Assembly (NCBI GenBank): GCA_964019335.1
Contig: OZ025714.1
Span: 62,001 to 126,000, forward strand
Reading direction: 5' to 3'
Length of the DNA: 64,000 nucleotides
From: Diplonema japonicum
Taxonomy: Eukaryota > Euglenozoa > Diplonemea > Diplonemida > Diplonemidae
In this document: positions 40,880-50,934 of the stretch, one piece after another
Position numbering within the stretch: position 1 is the stretch's first letter
Layout: every line of letters begins with the position of its first letter
Translations under genes and position numbers: made by a program
The notes under the pieces: generated by a model
Databases searched by the model: none
Told to the model about the DNA's origin: nothing
What the model saw: the letters and a program-made list of their open reading frames with translations, nothing else

Positions 40880-42590
40880 ATTCTTTTTTTCTTTTTTTCT
40901 TCCCATCATTCAAATTATGAGCGGGTTCAGACTGGGTGTTCTTCTGGCAAAAACAAAAAGAAAAAATATCCCTCATCAAGGACGGGCCTGATGGAGTGAT
41001 CAAATCTGGCAGTTTCACTCTCCTCGTGTACTGCCTCCACTTTGCAGTTTTTTTTTTGGGGGGGCTTTTTGCAACCTAGCAACGTTTTACCTCGCAGTTT
41101 GCTTCAGTGTTACACTCCTCAAGCCTTTCCGGTGTGTTTGCGGTTTTAAGGATTTCTTACTCAGAAATTAGAGCTGAAGTTCGGTTTCTCACTTTAAATA
41201 CTCGTGCGGGCGGGCTGACCCCCCCCCAGAATACGATAATGGTAATGGGAAGAGAAAAAAGGTGGGGGGGAAGGTGGGTGGGTTTTAAAAATGGCTTTTT
41301 GGGGGGGGGGTTAAATATAAAAAATTGAATTGGCCGTCTTTCTTTTCCTTCTTTTAAGAGGGGGGGGGGAGTGTGTGGGGAGGGGTTTTTTTTTTCCCAT
41401 TTCCTATTTTTTTTATTCTTCTTTTTGGTGGATGGAATAGGGACGGAATGAACAAAATTTTCTTTTCTGTTGGTTGCGTGTAGGGGGGAGGGGGGGAAAG
41501 GAAGGGGGGGGGGGGGGGGGGGGGCAGAAGAAAACAAAGAGAAAAATATCTTGCTTAGGCGGAATGCAAAAAAATTCTTTCTTGACTTTAGGGAGGAGTG
41601 CGGATGCTTGTATTGGGGTGGGGGGGAGAGAGAACTTCATTTTCTTAAAACGGATATTTAAAAAAAAATTGTTGCTTTGTGCAAAATCAACAACAATTCA
41701 TTTACAATTTACAGCGAACAAAACGTCTGATTTACTTCTTTGGATGTACTTCTTTGTACCAGTTTATCCCTGTTTCACTCTCTTTGAAGTACTCAAGGAT
41801 TTCTTCTTTTTTTTTTCTCCCCATCTTTTTCTCATTCTTTTCTCCCTCGTTTGCGATGTTTACAAAAATGACACCCTTTTTTTTTTTTCTTTTTCTTTTC
41901 TTTTTTTTTTCTTTTTTTCCTTTAAATCTTGTTCTTTTGTTTTTTTTTCCCCCCTTTTTAAAAAAAAAAGGAGAGAAAAAAATAAAATAGAACTTAGGGC
42001 AGTGGGAAAAAAAAGGGGGGGGGGGAAACAACAATAACATCACATAAGCAGGTTTGCGGGCGTGCAGCTGCCCGTCGTCTTTAGCAGGATCAAGTTTTTA
42101 CAAAAAAAAAAAAAAAAAAGTTATATTACAAAAATAAATAGTAGGTATGAAGAAGAAGAAGAAAACTAAGCAAAAAAAAAAAAGCTTCTTCTTTTTCTTC
42201 TCCTCCTTTCACGCACGTAAGTTCCCTGTTTTTAACCAAGGGGCTCGTTCCCCCCCCCCTTTTTTTCTTATTCGTTTGTTTTTCCTTATTTTGCCTCCGA
42301 ACTTTATATACAGTTACATGCTAAACAAAGTCCATCGGGTACGCACTGGTTGTTAATTTTTTTTCCCCCAAAGAGAATAGTAGAAATACACAGGCAGATT
42401 TAAAAAAAAAAAAAGGAGGGAGGGAGGGAGGGAGAGAGATCAAAAAGCAGAAACCGAAGAAGGTGGGGGAAATAACACGATTCCCTCCCCCGCCCCACCC
42501 CCACCCCCTCATTTTGCTTTTTTTTTTTTCTTTTTCCCTTGAAAGATCCCCCCCCCCCCTCCCCCCCATTCTCATCCATCCCTTTTGTAA
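40880..42590. other. Homopolymer-rich spacer without recognised gene
   Basis: Runs of all four bases dominate, for example the G-run at about 41507-41524. The open frames here are homopolymer artefacts. Confidence 0.5.
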
Positions 42591-42895
42591 AGCAATAAAA
42601 ATTTGATAAATTTCGGTGTGCGGGTGGGTGCTCACCGTTCAGGGAAAAATTCACTAATCGGTCACCGTTCTGTGGTTGCTGTCTGGCACTGGCGGTTGGA
42701 TGGCCCCCGCGTGCACTGGACATTCAGAACTAGACCTTTTGGTTCTGAGCACGCGGTCACGGCCCAGCTCGAGGCCGTTTATCGAAGAAGTCACCTCTTG
42801 GTGGTACCGCCCTCAGCCATGTCAATACTCTTGACCTGGCTTTCTCGGCGTCCAGCGACGTTTGAGCAACCAGGTGAGAGACCAGTGTTCCCTGA
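42320..42895 (-). other. Possible small spliced gene or non-coding RNA
   Basis: A GC-rich island (42600-42895) follows a T-run and TTTCAG on the minus strand, like a gene start. An ATG at 42821 reads MAEGGTTK and then meets GTGACT. One possible reading joins this to a frame beginning QQPQNGDRLVNF after a GCCAG, and later to a short exon near 42340. Each join keeps frame, but nothing confirms it. A structured non-coding RNA is equally possible. Confidence 0.3.
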
Positions 42896-43023
42896 AATAA
42901 AAAAAAAAAGGGAGAAGGGTTGTCGGTTATATACATTTTGTGAGGGGGGGGGGGGGGGGGGGTAATGGGAAAAAAAGTCTGTTTTTTTTTCTTCTTCTTT
43001 TTTTCTTTTTTTCTTTTTAAATA

Positions 43024-44501
43024 TTACTGAGAGATTACAGGTGAATACAGTGGCAAACCGCCCATTATGCCCTGTAGACCCATCTGGCCCATTTGGAAAG
43101 GCATCCCACCTCCGATAATTGGATTGTTAGGAACTATGGTATGTTGTTGCTGTTGCTGCTGCGGGTGGCCGGTGTTTTGGGGCAGGTTGGTGCCAGGCAT
43201 GGTTTGCATCTGCGAAATCATGGACTGGAGTTGGTACACGTGGCGGTCCTCGCGCCGCTTTCGCTTCTCTTCTTCACTGTCAGCGAAACGAACCTTTTTT
43301 TTTCCTTCTTTTTTTTCCCCCCCTACACACCGTCAATGGACTGTGCCCCCCCACCATTGTGTGTGTTCCATTCAGCGCGTCGATTGCCCGCTCTGCGTAC
43401 TGCCTGTCGCCAAACCTCACGAAACCACAGCCTTTGCTCTGCCCGCCCTTTCTGACCAACGCCACCTCCGTAAGATCCCCAAAAGGGCTGAACAACCTCT
43501 TCAGGTCCTCCTCATTCGCTGCATACGGCACCTGGCCCACAAACAGCTTCCCGTCTTGCGTCTTGTCAAGCTCGCCTTCCGCGAATCTCACCTTTTTTTT
43601 TGATTTTTAAAAGGAAAAAACAAAAACACCTGCATCGGGCACTTCATGCCTGCCACTGTGATGACCCCGTTCAACTCCTGGATCGCACGCTGGGCCTGCT
43701 GCCTGTTCTCAAAGATCACGAAGGCCGCTCCTGTACCCTGCCCCGTCCTCTTGTCCGTCATGACGTGAAGCTCGGAGATGTTCCCGTAGTCGGCCATCAG
43801 GTTACGGACGTCCTCCCGAGTCATGTCTTTGGGAAGCTGTGAAAATGGTTTTTTTTTTTTGTTTTTGTTTTTTTCCCACTCTCCCTCTTTGTTCTACATA
43901 CCTGCCCGACAAAGAGTTTCCTCCCCCCGCACGGCGGGTACTTCTTGTCCTTCTTCCTGGGGCTCCCGTCGTCGTCCTCGCCCATTTGGTTGATGTTGTT
44001 GCTCTGCATGGGGGGCGCGGTGCTTGGGGACCATTGGGGGCTTCCTGTGCCACCGTGCATGGGGGGGTCGATCTGGTGCTGCTGCGGGTCCCATGCATTA
44101 ATGCCACCCAGCGGTGTGCCTGTGGCAGGCTGGTGGGGAACGAACCTGGACGGAGGCGGAGCTCCTTCGCTTGCGATATTCATGTTTGGGGGTGTCATGA
44201 CTGAGTGGGTAGGCGGGCTGGTTTGCTTAGGCGAGGCAGGCCCTGGCTTGCTTGCCCCTGCGTACCTTATCTGAAGCGAGTTGCTCTGCGGTGGGATGCT
44301 GTGCTTGTCGTGCAGCGTCGCGATGGCGTCTTCCGCAGCGCTCGCATCCTCAAAGACAACCCAGGCACTCCCCTTGCTCCTCCCCGTCGTCTTGTCCCTC
44401 ATGATGCTGATGTCTAATATCTCTCCAAACTGTCCGAAAATTGCGCTCAGCTGGTCCTCGCTGCATATCGCCGGTACCTGTCCCACAAATAGCTTCGCCA
44501 T
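43024..44501 (-). CDS. CELF/Bruno-like RNA-binding protein with three RRMs, four exons
   Basis: Exons are 44501-43902, 43836-43630, 43591-43331 and 43293-43024; the product has 445 residues. RRM1 begins KLFVGQVPAICSEDQL, RRM2 begins at RKLFVGQ and is split by intron 1, and RRM3 begins KLFVGQVPYAANEEDL. RNP1 octamers are GSAWVVFE, GAAFVIFE and GCGFVRFG. The first two domains are joined by a Pro/Gly-rich linker and the C-terminus is Gln/Gly/Met-rich. The KLFVGQVP signature is that of CELF/Bruno proteins, which control splicing, mRNA stability and translation. Introns are 65, 38 and 37 nt; the last two are purine-rich and end in A-run-AG. Joining the exons restores the RRMs. Confidence 0.92.
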
Positions 44502-44667
44502 TTTTCTTTTTCTTTCTTTTTTTTTTTTTTTTTTTCCCCTCTCTCTTTATTTTTTTTTTCTTATTTTATTCTACCCGATGGAAGAAAAAAAAGAAGGGGG
44601 GGGTAAGCATCGTTTGGTTTTTCCTTTTTTTTTTTGCAATTCTATTTTTTTTTTTTTTTTTTTTTTT

Positions 44668-45624
44668 TTACAAAGACATGGACTGGGCCCTCACTCTCTG
44701 GCTTTTTCTATCATCATCAAAGATGCTCAGTTGCTCAAGAAGCAGTTTTTCATTACTAGGCGAAGGGGAGGTGACGGTAGAGGGGAGTACAATTAAAGGG
44801 TTATACGGCACCGGGTTAGGCACAAGCAATGCAGTCGGTTCATAGGAGGGAGTCTCTGCCAGGTCAGAGGCAAGGCGTAGGTGGCGCTGCTCTAGAGACT
44901 CAAGTGGGAGGCACGCCTCGGAAGAGTCAGGTGGATGAGGAGATGAAAACGTCGGCGCATGATGGTGAAGACCCCAAGTTTCGGTTCCGTCACAAAATGT
45001 GCACCCTTCAGGGTGATAGTTAACATCAAGCTTCTTCACCTTTTCAGCTAGCCGATCACGCTCCCTAATAACCTCTTCTAGTGATTCATTTCGTTCCTTT
45101 GCAGCAAAGGAGAGGTTTTTGTTCCCCGCCTCTACCTTTATCGGCTCGTACCCTTCTCTATCAACTACCTGTTCTGTGGCCTCATCTTCCTCAGGAATCT
45201 CTGTTGAGATGGGTAAAGGTATGCGATCGTCCTTGGCAGGGAGGCATATCAAGACCTCGAAGTAGGCTTTGCCTTTGGTGTTTTTTAGAATGTCTTTCCC
45301 GCTGCTCACTGGTTTTCCGTTAACTTGCATGATTTTCGTGCCTTTTTTGATCCCGGCTCGTTTGAAGGGTCCTTGCCCGACCTTGGCTACTTTTTGTTTT
45401 TTGTTCAGTTTTACCCCGAGTTTTTCGTTGATATCGTCGCGTTCCACGGTGATCTTCTTCAGGCGGGGGTGGTCGTCGGGGATGTCGTCTTGAAGCAGGC
45501 CGTCCTCTAGTCCTTCTGCTTGCCCCGCACCGTTCTTCTTCTTGCGCATCACCCAGCACAAGATCCCGACCAACACCAGCAGCACCACAGCTCCTGCTAT
45601 CGCCACCCATACCCACCATTCCAT
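44668..45624 (-). CDS. Single-pass membrane protein with PDZ-like domain
   Basis: The ATG at 45624 gives 318 residues. Residues 3-27 are a transmembrane helix (WVWVAIAGAVVLLVLVGILCWV) followed by RKKK, so the rest faces the cytosol. Residues 60-120 form a PDZ-like fold: LGVKLNKK, then GQGPFKRAGIKKGTKIMQVNGKPV as the characteristic core and helix. A Glu/Arg helix and a CTFC...HHH region follow, then a Ser/Pro-rich tail. It probably tethers a partner at a membrane. The family is not assigned. Another gene with a PDZ-type core lies two genes upstream at 48493. Confidence 0.75.
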   Translation of the reverse strand: MEWWVWVAIAGAVVLLVLVGILCWVMRKKKNGAGQAEGLEDGLLQDDIPDDHPRLKKITVERDDINEKLGVKLNKKQKVAKVGQGPFKRAGIKKGTKIMQVNGKPVSSGKDILKNTKGKAYFEVLICLPAKDDRIPLPISTEIPEEDEATEQVVDREGYEPIKVEAGNKNLSFAAKERNESLEEVIRERDRLAEKVKKLDVNYHPEGCTFCDGTETWGLHHHAPTFSSPHPPDSSEACLPLESLEQRHLRLASDLAETPSYEPTALLVPNPVPYNPLIVLPSTVTSPSPSNEKLLLEQLSIFDDDRKSQRVRAQSMSL

Positions 45625-46229
45625 GCGGTCTCTACACCGTCCGCCTACCCTCTCTCCCCCCTTTATTTTGTATTTGTACCGCATAGAAAAAAAGAAGAAA
45701 AAGAAGGGGGAGGGGAAGAAGATCGAAGCGGATTTTTAGGATAGTTTTTCTTCTTTCTTCTTTTTTTGTTCCGGTGTCTGCAAGGCAAAACCACACTTCT
45801 TCTTTTTTTGATTTTGCCAAGGAGTTGGTGCCGAACCCTCGAGTCTTTTTTTTTTCTTTTTTTTCCCCCCCAAGTGTATTGCCCTTCTTTTATATTTTTT
45901 TTGTTATCCTTTTTTTTGAAGGCATTCAATTATCCCCCCTCCCCCCCCCCCCCCCCCCACACACTACAGACCTACACCCCTATCTTCGCAAAAAAAAAAA
46001 AAAAAAGACAGGGGCTTTTATTTTACATAGGATTTACACCGGGCAAATATGCGATGGGGAGGAAGAAAAGAAAAGAAGAAAATGTTTTTTTTTTTTTTTT
46101 TTTTTTTCCCTTTGGGTCTTGTTTATGCAAACGATATGATAGGGGGGAGGGGGGGGGAGAGAAAATTAAAAAAAAAAGAGTCGGCTGATTGTTTATGAAA
46201 AAAAAAAAAAAAGAAAAAAAAAAAAACAT

Positions 46230-47174
46230 CTAAGCACACAACCGAAGTACTAAACTATAAAAATCCTCAGAACGGACATTCTTCGCAACCTTGCACAGCT
46301 TGGCATCAGGGTGCTCCTTTGCAACGGGAAGGGTACGGCCCTGCGAACCAAGATCTATGGCGACGTGCCTCTCCTCAATCTCGCAGATTGAAGGGTCAAC
46401 GAGGTAAGCCGCAGTAAGAGCATCCCACGCAAAGTACGTGTCGCCGTGTGTGTGCTCCTGGGCAGTGCAAAGCGCCCAGGCCGATCCAGCGAACTGAGAT
46501 AGGAAGGAATCATTCTGGTCACCAAACCTCGACACAAAAGCATGATCGATAGGAACAGAGTTGGTAGCGTCCAATGGGAAGAGGACAACAGGAATGTCAG
46601 ATTTGAAAACATCAGCTGCAGACTGTGGGTCCCAGTACAAGTTCCACTCAGCAGTTCCATCGTGGCCGTCCTGGCTCACGTTCCCCTTGACGTCTATAGC
46701 TCCTCCCATGACAACGATCTCCTCGATTTTTTCGGTAAGCTCAGGGTGGTTATTCACGATGTACGCGATGGTGGACAGAGGGCCCGTGACCACTATGGTA
46801 AGCTTGCTGGTCGTGGTGCGGAGGTAGTCGGCAAGCACTTTCTCGCCCGGTACTTTTGTTATCAGCTTCTTTGAGTTTTCGACGTTGGTTCTTCCTGTTA
46901 TGCAAGGCATGTCGTTGCAGTTGTGTGCGTGGCCTCTCCACTCCTTCGGGAATGGGTTCACTGCAGGAAGCGAGACACCTGCGACCACGACGTTCCCTTC
47001 CTTGTACCCCATCCTCGCCAGTACTTTTGCGGAACACTCCACCGCTGCCTCCACAAAACAGTCCCCATCGATAACCGTCACCCCCACCAGCTCCGAGTCT
47101 GCTATTTTGGTCGCGATCACCATCGCCATGAAATCATCCACACCACCGTCATGGTCCACCCATATTTTCTTCAT
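46230..47174 (-). CDS. Inosine-uridine preferring nucleoside hydrolase
   Basis: The protein has 314 residues, the usual length. The calcium-binding N-terminal cluster reads VDHDGGVDDFMA, matching the DxDxGxDD signature. Further family marks are the TGPLST loop, the VVMGGAIDVKGN motif and WDALTAAYL near the C-terminus, where the general-acid region lies. These enzymes split purine or pyrimidine ribonucleosides into base and ribose, a salvage step typical of purine-auxotrophic protists. No signal peptide is present. The start follows an A-rich AG rather than a pyrimidine tract. Confidence 0.93.
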   Translation of the reverse strand: MKKIWVDHDGGVDDFMAMVIATKIADSELVGVTVIDGDCFVEAAVECSAKVLARMGYKEGNVVVAGVSLPAVNPFPKEWRGHAHNCNDMPCITGRTNVENSKKLITKVPGEKVLADYLRTTTSKLTIVVTGPLSTIAYIVNNHPELTEKIEEIVVMGGAIDVKGNVSQDGHDGTAEWNLYWDPQSAADVFKSDIPVVLFPLDATNSVPIDHAFVSRFGDQNDSFLSQFAGSAWALCTAQEHTHGDTYFAWDALTAAYLVDPSICEIEERHVAIDLGSQGRTLPVAKEHPDAKLCKVAKNVRSEDFYSLVLRLCA

Positions 47175-47497
47175 TTTCTTTTGTGTGATTTGGGTGTAAC
47201 CTTTTTCTTTTTTTAGGGTTTATTATAAGGGAGGTAGTAAGGAAAAATGGGGGGGTATTATATATTCTTTTTAAATCTTGTGTTAATTCTGCCTTATAAA
47301 GAAGGAAAAATAAAAAGTAATAAAAACAAATAAAAACAAAACAAAAAAAAAAACACAAAATATAAAAAAAAAAAAAAAAAAAAAAAAGAAGAATTGGGGA
47401 GGAGATATACAATGTCACAGATTTCTTTTTTCTTTCTTTTAAAAAGGGAGGGGAGGGATGGATACAACTAAAAAAAAAACCCCCCTTTTCTTTTTTT

Positions 47498-48493
47498 TTA
47501 CGTGGTCAAACTGTATGTGCCAGGAGGGGGCATAACCCTTCGAGGTCCTGGCGCAACACGGTAGATCGCAGCAGGGGAGAGTGCCTGGACAAAAAAAACT
47601 TATTTAAAAAAAAAAAATAATAACAATACCTTCATCCGATCAAAAGGCGACTCAGGAGGGGGTGGAAGTACCCGACCCCTACCCGGACTAAAACCGGGCA
47701 TGGCGGAAGAGTAGACAGACCCTGAACCCATTACCCTGGAGTTATAGGTAGCATGCGGGGGAGAGGACTGTTGCCGCAGCCGATCGAGTTCAATCTCTCT
47801 TGAAACGAGAGCTGCTTCGGTCGCGGCGAGCCTCTGCTCCAAGGCGAAGACCCGTGTACGATCAGGAGGAGGGGAGGACTGCACGGACACTGTGTGAAAC
47901 AATTTCAGAGCATCTATTTCGTCCTTAAACTGTTTTGCAGCAAGATAATTCTCCGCACTCACAGCAGCAAGCTTCTGATGCTCCAACCGTTGAAGCTGAT
48001 CGACAAGAGGAGGAGTAGGGACATCGTACATAGCCCCTGTACGTATGGGTACAGGTGCAGGTGCAGGTGCAGGAGGTGGTGTAAAGCTAATTTGCCTTCC
48101 CCTCCCATAACCCACAGGTGAGCCACCAGCAGGTGTTAACGGTGATAACGGGTCGGCTTCTTTTATTATATCCCTTCGTGGGGACTTTGAAGCGCTAGCT
48201 TCGGTGAAGTGTAAGGTGATTGTTTCTTTTTGTGCAGCCGCTGCCTTGATGTCGCTCCCGTTGTAGATTTCACTGCCGTCTACCTTCGTCAACCTTTTCC
48301 CTATGTACAGTGCCAGTCCGGAGCGGGCTGCCGCGGACCCCGGTTCCACCCCTAGCAATATCATCCCGTTGGCTCCTTGGGAGAGCCTCAGGCCTATTAT
48401 CTCTCCTTCTTGCCGCCGAAGTAATATGTCCCATTCTTTTTCGTTGGTGTCTTGTTGGTTGGTGGGGGGCGCCGAGTCATACTCGTCGGGCAT
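47498..48493 (-). CDS. PDZ-domain and coiled-coil protein, two exons
   Basis: Exon 1 is 48493-47630 and exon 2 is 47584-47498, with a 45-nt intron (GTATTG to GTCCAG, phase 0). The product has 316 residues. Residues 25-95 make a PDZ-like domain (IGLRLSQGANGMILLGVEPG and GKRLTKVDGSEI). A Pro/Ala repeat (PAPAPAPV) follows, then helices at about 165-200 with LAAKQFKDEIDAL, similar to UVR motifs, and a second coiled coil near 225-250. The tail is Pro-rich and exon 2 adds 28 residues ending YSLTT. It is probably a cytosolic scaffold. The frame upstream of 48493 is low complexity and not coding. Confidence 0.75.
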
Positions 48494-48499
48494 TTGACC

Positions 48500-49190
48500 T
48501 CCCCCCTCCTTTCTCCCCTCTCCCACCTTTTTTTTGTTTTGTTGTTGTGTCGTTTTTGTGGTTTTTTTTAGAACGGAGGGGGGGGGGGGGGGGAGGAAAA
48601 AAAAAGAAGAGGAACCGCCCTTTTTTTTTAATTTTTCTTTTTTATCTTGCGCTGATTTCTTTTTTTTTTTTTTTGAAACATGGGGGATCATTTTATCAAA
48701 AAAAAAAGAAGAATAAAAGAGAAGAAAAAAAACCCATTGACCTTCCTAGTAGCTTTTTTTTTTTTTTGTTTGTTTTTTTTTTTCCCCCTTTTAATAGGGA
48801 ATATGGAAGAAATGGTATTGTTGCAAAAAATAAAATAAAAATAAGGAACAATGCCCCCCCCCCCCCCCCCCCCCTTCCCCCATGGTATCAAGGGAGCCCC
48901 CTGGGTTTTTTTTCTTTGTCGCTACAAACAGTTCTTTTTTCTTAAAGGGGACATTTCAAATCCCCCCTCAAAAAAATCCTCATCAGAAGAAAAAAAAAAC
49001 CCTGAATAAAAAAAAAGATTCCCAGGAAAAGTTTAAAAAAAAATGCAAAGAACGCGCCAGTCAACGTTGAAACAAAATAAGAAGAAGAAGAAGAAGAAAG
49101 AAGAGGGGTTAAAGTACGGAAAGGAAAAGAGGGGCGGGTGGACCCTCGAAGGAACCCTTTTTTTTTTCGAACACGTTAAAACGATTATCA
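48500..49190. other. Homopolymer-rich spacer
   Basis: This spacer holds a C-run at about 48853-48874, a G-run near 48577-48594 and many A/T runs. No gene is seen. Confidence 0.5.
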
Positions 49191-49196
49191 CGAACT

Positions 49197-50825
49197 TCAC
49201 GCGTGGTCACCCTTCCACTTGTAGCCTTGTGCCCATGCACCGTCACTGTTGCCATCTCTTCTAACATCTTCCCATTCCACCTTTTGAGAGTTCACAAGCT
49301 CCATCAGGCTGCGGAGCTTTGTCTTCCAAGCCTGCTCACCATGAGTCTTCCTGAACTCGGCGATGAGTTCCCATGTAGCCTTACCCGTTCCCTCAGGAAG
49401 GCCGAGCAACGGTGTCCAGTGGTCGTACTCGCTGCACTGTGGGCAGGACGTGGGCCGTGTCTTGGGTGCGTCCTCCTTCTTGAAGGGCCCGTGGTTGTGC
49501 TGCACGATCCATGTGTCATCAATGACCCTGCCGTAGTCGGACAAGGGGAACAGCGTGGGATCCGTTTGCACCTGCTGCCAGTGGATGTGCGATGCGTTGT
49601 ACACCATCATCCTGGTGTATGAGAAGCTGTTCGACCTGAACGCCGACCAGCTAGGCTGCGGCTTTGTGAACGGCTCGTGCATCTCGTGGCTGCCCGCAGC
49701 GCCTGTCACCACGTAGATGGTCGCCTTGGGGTCCATGTTCGACTGGTCGCTCTTGCGGTCATGCGTGGGCCACGTCCTCTCGTAGTTGTGCTCGTGCCCG
49801 TTAATGAAGAAGTCCACACCGTAGTCGAACAGGATGGGCTCCATCGTGAGGCGGATCCACTCGGCACCCGCATCGCAGTCGCTGTCGCAGCTGCAGTAGA
49901 TGGAACGGTGCCCGTGCACCACGATCCATGGCACAGCGTCCCTGTTCTTGTTAGCCGCCTCCAGATCCTTCTTCACCCACTCCACGAATGTCTCGAGTGT
50001 GGTGCGGAAGTCGGTGACCCCAAACCACAGCTCAGTCGACATGGCGACGTAGTGCACAAGGCCGTGGTCCCACGAGAAGTAGAGGGAGTTGGTGGAGGCA
50101 CCGTTCTTGGTGTGGTACTGCACGGGGAGTGCATTGGAGGGCATGAGGCGGAACCGCTCGATGAAGTGTGCGATGTTGACCTCCGAGTCCTCGTGGTTGC
50201 CGTGGCTGATCATGTAGGGCACCTTGGCGGCGATCTGCTCGATGTTCCTGAAGAACTGGTCGCCAACAGTCCCGTTGTTGCTTCCGAGGTCGTAGGCAAA
50301 GTCGCCCACGTGGAGCACCTGGTCAGCGGTGGCTGTCTCGGAGATGAGCCCGACGTTGGTCTTGTTGGTGGCGCAGGTCTTGGCGTCACAGACGGCAGAG
50401 TGCTGTGTGCACGCAGGGCAGATGGTGAAGGCACACGCAGCACCCATGTCGCCCATGATGATGTGACGGTATGGGTCGCCCTCCTTCCTCAGCCTCCTGT
50501 TCATGATCGAGTTCACGGCGGAGAAGCCGTTCACGGAGTCGCCTACCCTGTAGAAGTACTCTGTGTTCGTCTTGAGCCCCACCATGGTCGCCATGTGGGT
50601 GTACCAGGTCCTGCCGGGGTCCACAATGAACTCCCTTGAGTTCCCTGTCGTCGACTCGTTCATCCTGTCCTTGTGCGACCCCCACTGGATGGTCACCACC
50701 CCCGCAGGGGTCTGTGTCACCCACTGCGCCGATATTTCATTTACGTTCTTGCCCCATGCAGTGTGCACCTGCTCGATAGGTGACACACTGATGGTGGCCG
50801 CCACCACTAGCGTTGCGAGATGCAT
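49197..50825 (-). CDS. Purple acid phosphatase (secreted metallophosphatase)
   Basis: The protein has 542 residues with a signal peptide (about 1-16). A fibronectin-like N-terminal domain (residues 20-110) is followed by the metallophosphatase core. The five metal-binding motifs are all present: GDMG, GDFAYD, GNHED, VVHGH and GHEHNYERT. It should hydrolyse phosphate monoesters at acid pH using an Fe/metal pair. An insertion with several Cys (CAFTICPACTQHSAVCDAKTC) after the first motif is unusual and probably disulfide-bonded. A GACACAG acceptor lies 10 nt upstream of the ATG. Confidence 0.95.
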   Translation of the reverse strand: MHLATLVVAATISVSPIEQVHTAWGKNVNEISAQWVTQTPAGVVTIQWGSHKDRMNESTTGNSREFIVDPGRTWYTHMATMVGLKTNTEYFYRVGDSVNGFSAVNSIMNRRLRKEGDPYRHIIMGDMGAACAFTICPACTQHSAVCDAKTCATNKTNVGLISETATADQVLHVGDFAYDLGSNNGTVGDQFFRNIEQIAAKVPYMISHGNHEDSEVNIAHFIERFRLMPSNALPVQYHTKNGASTNSLYFSWDHGLVHYVAMSTELWFGVTDFRTTLETFVEWVKKDLEAANKNRDAVPWIVVHGHRSIYCSCDSDCDAGAEWIRLTMEPILFDYGVDFFINGHEHNYERTWPTHDRKSDQSNMDPKATIYVVTGAAGSHEMHEPFTKPQPSWSAFRSNSFSYTRMMVYNASHIHWQQVQTDPTLFPLSDYGRVIDDTWIVQHNHGPFKKEDAPKTRPTSCPQCSEYDHWTPLLGLPEGTGKATWELIAEFRKTHGEQAWKTKLRSLMELVNSQKVEWEDVRRDGNSDGAWAQGYKWKGDHA

Positions 50826-50835
50826 AGTCCTTGCC

Positions 50836-50838
50836 CTG
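50836..50838 (-). promoter_or_regulatory. Probable spliced-leader acceptor of the purple acid phosphatase gene
   Basis: CGACACAG lies 10 nt before the ATG. Confidence 0.55.
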
Positions 50839-50934
50839 TGTCGGTGATTTATACCAAAATGAAAACGAAAACAAAATAAGTTTTTCCTTTTTTTTTTTTT
50901 TTTGCTCTATGGGGTGGGAATAAAATACATGCAT

